Assembly (NCBI RefSeq): GCF_007830635.1
Contig: NZ_VLLA01000019.1
Location: forward strand, 111,442 to 175,441
DNA length: 64,000 nucleotides
Reading direction: 5' to 3'
Source: Bradyrhizobium huanghuaihaiense
GTDB taxonomy: Bacteria > Pseudomonadota > Alphaproteobacteria > Rhizobiales > Xanthobacteraceae
In this document: piece by piece, positions 1-8,742 of the stretch
Layout: each line of letters starts with the position of its first letter
Position numbering within the stretch: the stretch's first letter is position 1
Notes under the pieces: model-generated
What the model saw: only the letters and a program-made list of their open reading frames with translations
What the model was told of the DNA's origin: nothing
Database searches by the model: none
Made by a program: the position numbers and the translations under genes

Positions 1-1961
1 GCCGGGCTGAGGTCGGTGCTGACGTTGCTGACGCCCGCGAACAGCGCCGACACCGCGGCGTCGGTGCTGTCGTCTGCATCCGCCTGGACACCCGCGGTCT
101 CGTCGTGCGCCACCGTCGTGGCGCCCTGGACGATCCCCGCCGTCGGGCCGTCGTCCTGGAACTGCACGGCATCGCCGATGCCGGTCGAACTCGTTGCCTT
201 ATCGCCGTCACCATCGGTGACCGTCACCACCGCCAGCAGCGCACCGTCGGTGATCGACACCGAATCGTCGGGGTTCGTGGCATTCGGGTGCTTCAGCGAG
301 GCGTATTGCGCCACGCTGACGACGCCGGTCGAGCTGTTGATCGCCACCGCGAAGGCCGCAGCCCCGGCGGCACTGCCGATCCGGCCGACCACCAGGTCGC
401 CCTCCTTGAACAGGAAGATGCTGGTGCCATTCGTCGTATCGAGGCCGGAGTCCACGCCTGCGGCGGACACCGCCAGCGAGAACGCGATCGTCCCGCCCAC
501 CGAGTCGGTACCAAGCGAGCTTCCGGTCGAACTCACGACAGCGCTCGCGTCCTGCGCATACCCGATCGGGCTGAGGTCACCGCTGACATTGCTGACGCCC
601 GCAAACAGCGCGACCACGCCTGCCGCGGTGGTGTCATCGGCATCTCCTTGGATACCCGCGGTCTCGTCATGCGCCACCGTCGGCGCGCCCTGCACGATCC
701 CCGCCGCCGGCCCGTCATCTTCGAAATGGACTTGCGTGCCAACCACGGCGCTCGTGGCGTTGGCGCTGCTCAAGCTGAAGCCGCCGATGTCGAAGGTATT
801 GTTGTCGTTGCCGGCAATGCCGTCGTTGGCGCTGATGTTCTCGATCAGGACGCGGTTGTGCGTTCCGCTCGTGGTCCACTGCACCTTGTCGCCGGTGCTG
901 AGGCCGGTGATGATCAAGTTGCCGTCGGTGTCGATCGAGGCGGCCGGAGTAAACTGCGTCTTGCCTGACTTGACGACGAAGTCGGTGAGCGAGAATGACG
1001 TGATATTGACGTGCGCGTCGTTGGTGAGGCCGTCGACGAAATTCACGCCAGTTTCCTTGGCGGTGTCGAAGGCCGAGATCTTGACGGTGACGGGTCCGAC
1101 GCCCGGGTTCGTCTGGTTGACCGTGAAGGAGGCAGTGCTCGCATTGAAGACGTTCTGGAAGTCGATGTTGGCTTCGACGTCGGCCTCGTTCTGGTCCAGA
1201 TTGGGCACGAGGAAATTCGTGTTCGCACCCGTCACGAAGGTGATGTACGCACCTTCACCGGGGTTGATGGCGTTGCCGTTGACGCCGAACGAGGTGGTGC
1301 TGCCGGCCTGGCTGATATTGAGCACGTCCTTGGACGAGATGTTTCCGCCCTGGGATTGATTGAGCGGATCCTTGCCGATCACCACGATCTGGGTGGAGTT
1401 CGGATCGCCGAAGGTCATGAAGAGGTTGCTGCCGGACGGCGCACCGGCGAAGCCGAAATTGATGACCTCGCTGGCCGCGACCTTGAGATGGGTGCCGAGG
1501 TCGATGGAGTCATCGGGGTTGGTGGCATCCGGATGCTCCAGCGCCTCGTACTGGACGCTCCAGAACTTGCCGCCGCTCACCGGGCTCCCGGTCTCCTCGA
1601 GATAGACCGCGAAGACGATGACGCCGGCCGCGGTCTTTCCGAGCACGATGTTGTCGTTCACGGTGTCCGTGAACAGAAACACCTCCTCGCCGTCATTGGT
1701 GAAGAGGCCGCTCGTGTCACCGTCCAGCGCACCGCCGCTCCCGTCCGTGAAGGAGATATTGCCGACCGACCCCGTGACGCCGCTGATGGTGATGACGTTG
1801 CCGCTGCTGACCGTATGGTTGATCTCCGTGTTCGGAGCGCCCAGTGCCGCCAGCCGAGTTGAAAACGCGCTCGGGAGGGCCGTGTTGGTATCGTCATTCT
1901 GCAGGCCGGCGGTTTCGTCGAGGGTAACGGTCGTGCCGGTAACAGTGACTGTAAGCGCCAT
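1..1961 (-). CDS. DUF5801-type repeat protein, probable type I-secreted adhesin/RTX-like protein (C-terminus beyond window)
   Basis: About 653 N-terminal residues are present; the gene runs off the left edge. It starts MALTVTVTGT and has no Sec signal, as expected for a type I secretion substrate. A first module (motif LDETAGLQNDD) is followed by at least two similar units of about 188 residues carrying HFEDDGPAAGIV or QFQDDGPTAGIV and HDETAGIQ/HDETAGVQ. Their DNA repeats with a 564-bp period (around 4 and 568). The protein is Asp/Gly/Thr/Ser-rich with almost no Cys, typical of calcium-binding extracellular repeat proteins. Start chosen by a strong GGAGGAG seven bases upstream. The missing C-terminus should hold RTX nonapeptides and the secretion signal. 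Family placement is from remembered DUF5801 proteins; function as surface adhesin or matrix protein is inference. Confidence 0.75.
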   Translation of the reverse strand, partial: MALTVTVTGTTVTLDETAGLQNDDTNTALPSAFSTRLAALGAPNTEINHTVSSGNVITISGVTGSVGNISFTDGSGGALDGDTSGLFTNDGEEVFLFTDTVNDNIVLGKTAAGVIVFAVYLEETGSPVSGGKFWSVQYEALEHPDATNPDDSIDLGTHLKVAASEVINFGFAGAPSGSNLFMTFGDPNSTQIVVIGKDPLNQSQGGNISSKDVLNISQAGSTTSFGVNGNAINPGEGAYITFVTGANTNFLVPNLDQNEADVEANIDFQNVFNASTASFTVNQTNPGVGPVTVKISAFDTAKETGVNFVDGLTNDAHVNITSFSLTDFVVKSGKTQFTPAASIDTDGNLIITGLSTGDKVQWTTSGTHNRVLIENISANDGIAGNDNNTFDIGGFSLSSANATSAVVGTQVHFEDDGPAAGIVQGAPTVAHDETAGIQGDADDTTAAGVVALFAGVSNVSGDLSPIGYAQDASAVVSSTGSSLGTDSVGGTIAFSLAVSAAGVDSGLDTTNGTSIFLFKEGDLVVGRIGSAAGAAAFAVAINSSTGVVSVAQYASLKHPNATNPDDSVSITDGALLAVVTVTDGDGDKATSSTGIGDAVQFQDDGPTAGIVQGATTVAHDETAGVQADADDSTDAAVSALFAGVSNVSTDLSP

Positions 1962-2541
1962 GAGAAATCTCCTCCAAAAACATCAATCAATGGTGAGCTT
2001 GCACTCCACAAATTCCATGCGCCGGCTCTTCGGCGAACCACCGCGTCTGCCACGAGGAGCCGTCTTTTTGAGAACGATAGGCCAAAGGGAAATGGGCGTA
2101 GCGAGGCTTGGATCTATTTCGCGTTCGCCCTTTCTACCCTGCTTGAAGGATCGGTGCGGGAGAGAAGTAGCGGCAAGAAATCAATCAAACATTGCTGCAT
2201 GCTATGCTCCCTTGATCTGCCGCGAACGCAAGGGGAGAGCAAACGAAACCCTGACGCTGAAATCGCGACATCAACGCGTTGCGCCGCGCGCCCCGCCCGC
2301 ATGATCAAAATGTAAAATCATCAATCGTCGACGCGCAGTGCTCACGGAAGACATTCGAGGCAGGACCTACGCGTTGAGTTCCCTAGTAGAAGGCAAGAAG
2401 GTTCCCAGTAAATGGGGGAAAAAGTGGTACCAACTTCGAGGTGGGTCGCATCGCCGCACGATCACCGGGACAAGGGCGGCGTCGCCGTACACGCGCTCAG
2501 GTAGTACTGGACACTACCCCACAGCCTGGAGCGCTATCCCC
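1962..2541. other. Intergenic region, no gene seen
   Basis: About 580 bases between the start of the repeat protein and the end of the next cyclase gene. It is less GC-rich than its surroundings and should contain the promoter of the repeat protein (reading leftward). The small open frames here have no good ribosome binding site and no recognisable product. Confidence 0.5.
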
Positions 2542-3399
2542 TCATCCCTCCACCCGATACAGCCGCCAGCGCTCCGGCACGCCCTTGAGCCTGTGCACGC
2601 CGTGATCCCTCAGGCTGATCGCGGACTGCGCTTTCAAGAGTTCCTTCACCGCGCTCGAGACCAGGACCTCGCCTGCGCGCGCCTTGGCGGCGATGCGGGT
2701 GCCGATGTGGAAGGCGAGGCCGACCATCTCGCCGCCGCTGATCGTGTACTCGCCGGCGTGCAGGCCCACCCTGATCTCGAGGCCCAGCGTGCGCACGGCC
2801 TTCTGGATTGCGGTCGCGCAAATGATGCCGGCGGCGGGCGCCTTGAAGGTCGCCAGCACGCCGTCGCCGGTGGTCACGACCTCCTTGCCGCGCGAGCTCT
2901 TCAGCTCCTTGCGGACGGCGGCGTAATAGAGGCCCACAACCTTGGTCCAGCGCGCGTCGCCGAGCTTGGCAGCCTTTGCGGTGGAGCCGACGATGTCGAC
3001 GATCAGGATGGTGGCAAGCGCCTGCTTGAGCTCGGCGCTTCGTGCAGCCGACGGGCGCCGGTTCGCGATGGCCCCGGTCAGCGGCTCATAGCGGTGATTG
3101 CGTCGCCGCGCGATCGCTGCCCTGACATAGTCCTGGGCACGCTGCGCCGTGCGGCAGCGGACCGTCTTCTCCTGCGGCACGCGCGTCCAGTAGACCGTGC
3201 GCACGGCACCCGCGCCATGCACCTCCACGGCGCCCCACTTCAGGAAGATCGTCGAGCCGGCACGCCTGATGCACCACGCTTTCGACGTGTACCCGGAGAC
3301 GTTCGACTGATGGACACCGATGCGAAGGAATTTGGGCATGAACGGGTGGCTGATCGCAGGACCGTCTGGGAGGCCCCGGGCCAAAAGGTAGTCGGACAT
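2542..3399 (-). CDS. Class III adenylate/guanylate cyclase with N-terminal WGR-like segment
   Basis: Predicted 285-residue cytosolic cyclase. The catalytic domain spans about residues 125-285. Both metal-binding Asp residues are visible (D135 in LIVDIVGST, D179 in TTGDGVLATF), as is the Arg of the transition-state pair (R235). However, the substrate Lys position (four before D179) is Val and the usual Asn is His231, so this belongs to a non-canonical subgroup. The N-terminal part (KWGAVEV, then a basic tail near residue 105) faintly resembles a WGR domain, which is only a suggestion. No membrane segment. The start is uncertain: ATG at 3399 is used; 3339 (MPKFLRIG) is possible, and neither has a convincing ribosome site. 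Confidence 0.75.
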   Translation of the reverse strand: MSDYLLARGLPDGPAISHPFMPKFLRIGVHQSNVSGYTSKAWCIRRAGSTIFLKWGAVEVHGAGAVRTVYWTRVPQEKTVRCRTAQRAQDYVRAAIARRRNHRYEPLTGAIANRRPSAARSAELKQALATILIVDIVGSTAKAAKLGDARWTKVVGLYYAAVRKELKSSRGKEVVTTGDGVLATFKAPAAGIICATAIQKAVRTLGLEIRVGLHAGEYTISGGEMVGLAFHIGTRIAAKARAGEVLVSSAVKELLKAQSAISLRDHGVHRLKGVPERWRLYRVEG

Positions 3400-3449
3400 T
3401 CCAGCGTTGGCAACGGTGCTTCCCGGCCCGCTACTCCGTTCTCCGCATC

Positions 3450-3662
3450 CTAAGCTCCCCTGCCGTTGCTCTGCTTGCCGATCGTGCAGCGCCACCCAGC
3501 CAGACGCTCGGCCGGATGCTGCGCCATCCATTCGGCGAGCTGCGGCGCGCCCATCAGGCAGGACTGCATCGTCACATCGGCGAAGTCCGAGGTCGTGACG
3601 ATCTGTTCATGACAGTCCGTCGGAGAGGCAAGACGACAGAGCACGGCAATGATCCGGATCAT
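3450..3662 (-). CDS. Small conserved-looking hypothetical protein (70 aa)
   Basis: Begins MIRIIAVLCRLASP and contains the segment TMQSCLMGAPQLAEWM and a C-terminal GWRCTIGK; three or four Cys. Start chosen by AAGGAG ten bases upstream. It begins one base after the stop of the 74-residue gene upstream (TGAGATG), so it is the last gene of a three-gene translationally coupled set. I recall similar short proteins in rhizobia, but know no function. The hydrophobic start could be a short export signal. Confidence 0.6.
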   Translation of the reverse strand: MIRIIAVLCRLASPTDCHEQIVTTSDFADVTMQSCLMGAPQLAEWMAQHPAERLAGWRCTIGKQSNGRGA

Positions 3663-3663
3663 C

Positions 3664-3888
3664 TCACACAAGCTCCTTCGACCAGTCGTACCCGGCTCTG
3701 GCGGCCGGGCGCGCCACCGACCTGTCTGCATCGGCGCTCGAGGCCTTTTCGGCGCGCCGCTGATAGTCGTCGGCCAGAATCTTCAGCCGCGTCGCAACCG
3801 CATCGTCGGTCATGCTTCGGGCCGCGCGGAGCAGGCTCTGCGCCGTTTCCATGTAGGCCTTACCTCGTCGTGACATCTGGAGCGTCAT
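3664..3888 (-). CDS. Small hypothetical protein, helical (74 aa)
   Basis: Begins MTLQMSRRGKAYMETAQ. The middle (AARSMTDDAVATRLKILADDYQRRAEKA) reads as amphipathic helices; the end is DWSKELV. Start supported by GTGAGG shortly upstream and by an ATGA overlap with the stop of the gene before it. No known domain is recognised; this type of short helical protein is common in Bradyrhizobium (recollection, not a search). Function unknown. Confidence 0.6.
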   Translation of the reverse strand: MTLQMSRRGKAYMETAQSLLRAARSMTDDAVATRLKILADDYQRRAEKASSADADRSVARPAARAGYDWSKELV

Positions 3889-4103
3889 GGGATCCTCACG
3901 CGGTTCTCTGCGAGCGTATCGAAGGCGACCGGAAAGCGGCCCACCCAGTCGCGGTCGTCCTGGCGGCGCGTCGCGAAACGTTCGACGCACTTCTTCGAGC
4001 AGAGAGGCCTGCGCCACGCGTAGTACCGAACGAGACCGAATCTGCCGTCGCAGACCGCGCATCGCCCGGCTCGACCATGAAGATTTCCGGAGCAGGTTGG
4101 CAT
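3885..4103 (-). CDS. Small zinc-ribbon-like protein (72 aa)
   Basis: Begins MPTCSGNLHGRAGR and has a CAVC pair followed about 18 residues later by CSKKC, a CxxC...CxxxC arrangement that suggests a small metal-binding ribbon. The rest is Arg-rich, with WVGRFPVAFDTL near the end. Start chosen by AGGAGG five bases upstream, the strongest ribosome site of this three-gene set. It is the first gene; its stop overlaps the next start by four bases. Function unknown; nucleic-acid or protein binding is only a guess from the Cys pattern. Confidence 0.65.
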   Translation of the reverse strand: MPTCSGNLHGRAGRCAVCDGRFGLVRYYAWRRPLCSKKCVERFATRRQDDRDWVGRFPVAFDTLAENRVRIP

Positions 4104-4503
4104 TGAAGCCTCCTCTTGTTGTCACGCCAGATGCCGCCAATCACCTCTTCTGTTGCACCGGGAGTTGTCTCGGTTCCCGATGAAGCGGGCGGCATTCACC
4201 GCCAACGAACTCACCTTAGGAGTCCCGCGCGCCAATCTCTTTCAACAAGGTGCGCTCGATTGCCCGTCCGCACGACGCGCGGCTACGCGGATGCAGGGTG
4301 AGCCGGCAAACGTGCGTTTGCGCAACCGGCAGGCCTGGCCAGAACACGCCCGGCCGCAAGGTCCGGATTATCGTTCGATCTCGGAAACGTCACGAGAAGG
4401 CAGGCGCGATCGCGGGCGCGATGGCGCTAGGGCAGGCATTCAAGCCGGCCCTGACCGGAAGACGACATGGAGGCGGGTGACGCGACCGCCGGTCTCGCGC
4501 GCG
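4104..4503. other. Intergenic region, no gene seen
   Basis: About 400 bases between two minus-strand genes. I see no RNA gene or repeat. It should contain the promoter of the three-small-gene set (near 4110-4200, leftward). Open frames across it are antisense continuations and lack start signals. Confidence 0.45.
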
Positions 4504-5694
4504 TCAGCCAGGAAACGCAAACAGCTCGATCGGATCGCTGAAGCCGCGGACCTCGTATTTGCCCAAGCGCTCCAGCTCGAATTTCGGCTGTACGAGCTCG
4601 GCGAAGTCCCGCGACAGCAGCACGTTACGCCCGAGCTGCTTGGTGAGCGCTTCGAGGCGCGAGGCCATGTTGACGGCGGGGCCGATCACGGTGAAGTCGA
4701 GCCGGCTCGACGATCCGATATTGCCGTACATGACGTCGCCGACATGGACGCCGATGCCATAGTTCAGCGGCGCGCGGCCGCTGCTCCTGTTGCGCTCGTT
4801 CAGCGCGGCCATGGCTCCCCTCGCTTCGCTCACGGCATGCAGCAGGTTTGCGCAGGCATCGGGCTGGCTCAGCGGAAAGATCGCGAGCAGGCCGTCGCCG
4901 ATGAACTTGAGGATCTCGCCGCCGTGCCGCGCGATCGGCTCCGACATCGCGTCGAAATAATCGTTGAGGAGATCGATGACGTCGTCGCGCGGCCAGTTGT
5001 CGGAGATTTTCGTGAAATCGCGCAGGTCGCAGATCATGATCGCGGCGCGCACCGTGGTGCCGGTGCCGCGCCTGGTGGCGCCGGCCAGGATCAGCTCGCC
5101 CGCATGGGCGCCGACATAGGTCTCCAACAGCGTTCGCGCCAGGCGGTTCTTGATACGGATCTCGCTGACCAGTGCCAGCACCGGCAGCACGTTCTTCAGG
5201 GCCGCGATGTGTGCATCCTCGAAACCGCCGGGCCGGTCGGTGGCGAACGTGACGAAGTGACGCTTGCCGAGCGTGTGATGGAGCGGCCAGGCAACGTAGT
5301 CGGTCAGGCCTTTCGCGCGCATCTCATCATAGAGCGCGTGCTTGCGGCCAAGCGACGGATCGCCTTCGAGCTTTTCGCGGAGCTCGGTCGCGCCGTCCAT
5401 CATTTCGTTGGCAGGACTGCCGATGAACTCGGATCGCTCGAGCACGTCGAAGTCGACCCGCGTTATCTTCGCCTCGCGCATGCCGTCCGACCACATGAAG
5501 CCGGCGCCGAGCCATTGCGGATGCTGGATCCGGACGTGCATCGTCGACCGCTTGAGCGGAATGTCCGCCTGCTGGAGACGGATGCACATCTCCGCGAAGA
5601 TATTGTCGATGAAGCGCTCGTCGCGCGTGCCGTTGGTGAGCCAGTGGACGACGCCGTCGGACAGCGTGGGGGGATTTTGGTGTGGCGCGTTCAT
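4504..5694 (-). CDS. Class III adenylate/guanylate cyclase with N-terminal sensory domain
   Basis: 396 residues, soluble. The C-terminal cyclase domain (about 205-390) has both metal Asp residues (D223 in MICDLRDFT, D267 in KFIGDGLLAIF), substrate Lys263, the FTVIGPAVNMASRLE block with transition-state Asn and Arg, and so looks active. The N-terminal 190 residues (HVRIQHPQWLG, FVTFATDRPGGF) look like a divergent GAF-type sensory domain joined by a helix (VSEIRIKNRLARTLLETYVG). Start ATG 5694 is preferred over one nine codons upstream because AAGGGG lies just ahead of it. It likely makes cAMP in response to an unknown cytosolic cue. Confidence 0.85.
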   Translation of the reverse strand: MNAPHQNPPTLSDGVVHWLTNGTRDERFIDNIFAEMCIRLQQADIPLKRSTMHVRIQHPQWLGAGFMWSDGMREAKITRVDFDVLERSEFIGSPANEMMDGATELREKLEGDPSLGRKHALYDEMRAKGLTDYVAWPLHHTLGKRHFVTFATDRPGGFEDAHIAALKNVLPVLALVSEIRIKNRLARTLLETYVGAHAGELILAGATRRGTGTTVRAAIMICDLRDFTKISDNWPRDDVIDLLNDYFDAMSEPIARHGGEILKFIGDGLLAIFPLSQPDACANLLHAVSEARGAMAALNERNRSSGRAPLNYGIGVHVGDVMYGNIGSSSRLDFTVIGPAVNMASRLEALTKQLGRNVLLSRDFAELVQPKFELERLGKYEVRGFSDPIELFAFPG

Positions 5695-5802
5695 ATCCGG
5701 CCCCTTCGCGGCGGTCTGCATCGAGCAGATATCGTGCGCCGGCGCCGCGGCGTCAACCTAGCCAGTTGCACGGATTGTGCGAATCCCAAGGGCGGTTGCA
5801 GC

Positions 5803-6387
5803 CTAGCCGACGAGCTGGATCGACGCTAACACCGCCACGCCTGAAACGAGCGCCAGACTGGACGCCTCGGTCAGCTCGACCTTCAGCGTATATTCGTGCG
5901 AAATCGCAAAATTCTCCCCGCCGAGACGGATGCGGCAATCGCCATGCGCGGCGTAGACCAGATGCGTGCCGGCGGACAATGGCCGCTCGCCCGGTTCCCT
6001 CAGCGCCACGAGCTCGATCTCCGCAACTCCCCGCCGCGCCATCAGGTTCACGACCTCGACGGGACCTGCCTCCAGCGCGGTCACGATCTCGAGCTCGCCG
6101 GTGAAGCGCACCGTCGTAAAAGGTTCACGCTCGTCGAATTCCTGCGTCGGCGACTTCAGCACCAGCCCGCGCCCCTTGACGACCATCTGCAGGCGGTCGA
6201 TGCCGGGCATGTGGGAGAACGGACCGGGCGCCACGATCGGCGTAGAGGCAAAACGCCAGAGCAGGCTGTTCCAGTCCTTCACCGGGCTGCCTGCACGATG
6301 GGCGCCTGCGATATCGGTGAATATGCCGCCGCCGTTCTTCCAGGGCGAGCGGGTGTAGTCTTCGGGTTTCAGCAGCGTGGTTTTCAT
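5803..6387 (-). CDS. HutD/Ves family protein
   Basis: 194 residues, typical HutD/Ves length. The family signature is at the N-terminus: TRSPWKNGGGIF, then LLWRFASTPIVAPGPFS and GIDRLQMVVKGRGL. HutD proteins are cupin-fold proteins often linked to histidine utilisation and thought to bind a small metabolite such as formylglutamate; no enzymatic role is firm. No hut genes are adjacent. It lies 100 bases downstream of a substrate-binding protein gene on the same strand and could be its last co-transcribed gene. Confidence 0.85.
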   Translation of the reverse strand: MKTTLLKPEDYTRSPWKNGGGIFTDIAGAHRAGSPVKDWNSLLWRFASTPIVAPGPFSHMPGIDRLQMVVKGRGLVLKSPTQEFDEREPFTTVRFTGELEIVTALEAGPVEVVNLMARRGVAEIELVALREPGERPLSAGTHLVYAAHGDCRIRLGGENFAISHEYTLKVELTEASSLALVSGVAVLASIQLVG

Positions 6388-6487
6388 GTGTTGGGGTCGT
6401 CCGGGATCGCAAGAGGGCGAGATATCACGCCCGCATCATGCGCGTGGCGAGCTCGCTTTGCCACCCCGTTCGACAGCCGTCCCCGAT

Positions 6488-7696
6488 TCAGCGGCTCGAG
6501 GCCTTGACCAGCGGACATTTGCTCTCCGCGAGCGGCCAGACGGTCTCCTCCGGCGGAATCTTGCGCACGATCTCGAAATAGTCCCAGGGGTATTTCGAGT
6601 CCGACGGCTTCTTGACGCGGACCAGATACATGGTGCGCGTAATCCGGCCATCCCCGCGAATGTGCGCATCCTCCGAGAAGACGTCCCCGACGGGGAGCGC
6701 TTTCATCGCCGCTGCGACCTTGTCGGCGTCGTCGGTGCCGGCGCTGGCGACGGCCTTGAGATAGTGGCGCACAGCGCCATAAACGCCGGCATGCAGCATC
6801 GACGGCATCATCCCGGTTTTCGCAAAGAACGTCTTCGACCAGGCGCGCGTCGCCTCGTTCATGTCCCAGTAGGACGCCGTGGTCAGGTAAGTGCCCTGAG
6901 CGTCCTTGAGACCGAGGGCATGCACGTCCTGAAGGAACAGGATCAGCGCGGCGAGACTCTGGCCGCCTTGCGTCAGGCCAAATTCGCCGGCCTGCCGCAT
7001 CGCGTTGACTGTGTCGTTGCCTGCATTGGCGAGGCCGATGACCTTGGCGCCGGAGGATTGCGCGCTCAGCAGGAATGAAGAGAAGTCCGGCGTGTTGAGC
7101 GGATGGCGGGCCGCACCCAGCACCTTGCCGCCCGATGCGGCGATCACGCTGGTCGCGTCCTGCTGGAGCTGATGGCCGAAAGCATAGTCCGAGGCCAGAA
7201 TGAACCAGCTGCGGCCGCCTGCCTTGACCACGGCAGACGCGGTGCCGTGGGAGACGGCGTAGGTGTCGTAAGTCCAGTGGAAGCCGTAGGGCGAGCATTG
7301 CTCATTGGTGAGCGCCGTCGTGCCGGGACCCGAATACAGGACGATCCGCTTCTTTTCCCGGGCCAGGCCCTGGACCGCAAGCGCAACGCCCGAATTCGGC
7401 ACATCGACGATCGCATCGACGTCCTCGACGTCGAACCAGCGGCGGGCGATCGCGGAGCCGACATCGGCCTTGTGCTGGTGATCGGCGGAAATGATCTGGA
7501 TCGGCTTGCCCAGAACCCGGCCGCCGATTTCATCGGCCGCCATTTCCGCGGCGACCAGCGAGCCCTTGCCGGTGATGTCGGCGGTGACGCCGGCCATGTC
7601 GGTGAGCACACCGAGCTTGACGACGTCGCCACTGACTTGCGCCTGTGCGGCAACGGGAAGCGCAAACAGCAGCAGAGCGCGCGCAATCCATTTCAT
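6488..7696 (-). CDS. ABC transporter substrate-binding protein, branched-chain amino acid/urea type (Peripla_BP_6)
   Basis: 402-residue periplasmic binding protein. Sec signal MKWIARALLLFALPVAAQAQ, then the type I fold start VVKLGVLTDMAGV, the GPGTTALTNEQCSPYG region, and DYAFGHQLQQDATSVI typical of LivK/UrtA-like proteins used by alphaproteobacteria for diverse carboxylates and aromatics. Start ATG 7696 selected by AAAGGAA upstream and the immediate signal peptide. No permease or ATPase genes are nearby, so it is an orphan that must share membrane components encoded elsewhere. The hydrolase upstream (37-base gap, same strand) suggests a ligand related to that enzyme. Ligand unknown. Confidence 0.88.
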   Translation of the reverse strand: MKWIARALLLFALPVAAQAQVSGDVVKLGVLTDMAGVTADITGKGSLVAAEMAADEIGGRVLGKPIQIISADHQHKADVGSAIARRWFDVEDVDAIVDVPNSGVALAVQGLAREKKRIVLYSGPGTTALTNEQCSPYGFHWTYDTYAVSHGTASAVVKAGGRSWFILASDYAFGHQLQQDATSVIAASGGKVLGAARHPLNTPDFSSFLLSAQSSGAKVIGLANAGNDTVNAMRQAGEFGLTQGGQSLAALILFLQDVHALGLKDAQGTYLTTASYWDMNEATRAWSKTFFAKTGMMPSMLHAGVYGAVRHYLKAVASAGTDDADKVAAAMKALPVGDVFSEDAHIRGDGRITRTMYLVRVKKPSDSKYPWDYFEIVRKIPPEETVWPLAESKCPLVKASSR

Positions 7697-7733
7697 CTGC
7701 CGTTCCTTTCGATGCGCTGGCATGACCGATATC

Positions 7734-8681
7734 TCAGCATTTGACGGCGTCGAGCCAGGCCAGGATCATGGCGGCCAGATCGTCGCTGTTGTTCTCGATC
7801 ATCATCATGTGACCGTTGCCCTCGATGCCGCGATCCGGAAGCCAGACGAATTCTGCGCCGAGATAGCCGGCCGTCGCCGCATCAATCTCGCGCGGATGGC
7901 GCGGATCGCGGTCCCCGGTCACGATCATGATCGGCGTGGACCGCAGACGCTTGGGATCGCCGATCCTGAGTCCGCGGCCGGCGATGTTGAAGCGCTCGTT
8001 CAGGATGCGCGCGCTCTCCGGCGCGAATGAGCGGCAGTAGTTCTCGAACGCGCCCTGCGGAAAGCGCGGCGCATTGGCCCAATAGGCCGCGGCAAACTCC
8101 GCCGTCAGCCGCACCGGCATGGTTTCATCCGAATAGACCGGGTGGCCGGCGCTGGCGTCGTCGCGCAAGGCGAGGATCAATGCAGGATCGTCGGGCAGAT
8201 CGCGCAGCAGATTGGCCGGCGGCCCCGGCGCGATGCCGATCACAGCGCGGACGAGATCGGGACGCCGCTCCGCCATCCACCATGCCATCGGCCCGCTCGC
8301 CGAATGCACCAGCAGCACGGCAGGGCCGATCTGCTCGACCAGCGCCAGCAGCGAGGCGGCGACATCGGCGGTGCCCAGCCGCGGAAAATCCGCCGGCTGC
8401 GGCGAACGGCCGTGGCCGGGCCAGTCCGGCACGAACACATCCCGGCCAGCCGCGGCGAACCGCACCGCCCAGCCTGGCCGCCCATCCGGCGTCGCCAGAT
8501 AGCAGGTCCCGGTGTGACCGCCGCCGTGAACCATGACGACGGGCGCCCTGCCCGTGGCCGCGCGCGGTGATGGCACATGATCGACATAGACCGGATGCGC
8601 GCCCGTTCCCGCATAGAAGCACCGAACCTCGCGCTCGCACGACGGGTCTTTAGCGCTGCGCCTGGCCGGCGTCGCCTCCAT
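7734..8681 (-). CDS. Alpha/beta hydrolase
   Basis: 315 residues. Visible parts: oxyanion segment VMVHGGGHTGTC, DWPGHGRS, nucleophile elbow LLVHSASG (Ser), acid region VTGDRDPRHP and a C-terminal catalytic His in GNGHMMMIEN. It is an esterase or hydrolase of unknown substrate; similar proteins are often called alpha/beta fold hydrolase. Start ATG 8681 has GGAGG five bases upstream; a longer frame to 8744 would collide with the divergent MarR gene. It faces the MarR gene across a short shared promoter and is followed by the substrate-binding protein gene, suggesting a small MarR-regulated uptake/hydrolysis unit. Confidence 0.85.
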   Translation of the reverse strand: MEATPARRSAKDPSCEREVRCFYAGTGAHPVYVDHVPSPRAATGRAPVVMVHGGGHTGTCYLATPDGRPGWAVRFAAAGRDVFVPDWPGHGRSPQPADFPRLGTADVAASLLALVEQIGPAVLLVHSASGPMAWWMAERRPDLVRAVIGIAPGPPANLLRDLPDDPALILALRDDASAGHPVYSDETMPVRLTAEFAAAYWANAPRFPQGAFENYCRSFAPESARILNERFNIAGRGLRIGDPKRLRSTPIMIVTGDRDPRHPREIDAATAGYLGAEFVWLPDRGIEGNGHMMMIENNSDDLAAMILAWLDAVKC

Positions 8682-8742
8682 CCGTTCCTCCACAACTATC
8701 GACGACGGCCGTTCTTGCGGGTCGCGCGGCGATGTTAAGATC

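Noticed and set aside
16..1359. 447-codon plus-strand open frame over the repeat protein
   Set aside because: Antisense to the minus-strand gene, which has the strong ribosome site, repeat structure and family motifs. The plus frame is a low-complexity shadow.
2114..2308. 64-codon minus-strand frame in the first long gap
   Set aside because: No ribosome site, no domain and codon use unlike the neighbours.
4153..5829. 558-codon plus-strand open frame
   Set aside because: Opposite to a cyclase gene with intact catalytic residues; its translation has no recognisable domain and is rich in Arg/His/Asp, a mark of antisense GC-rich DNA.
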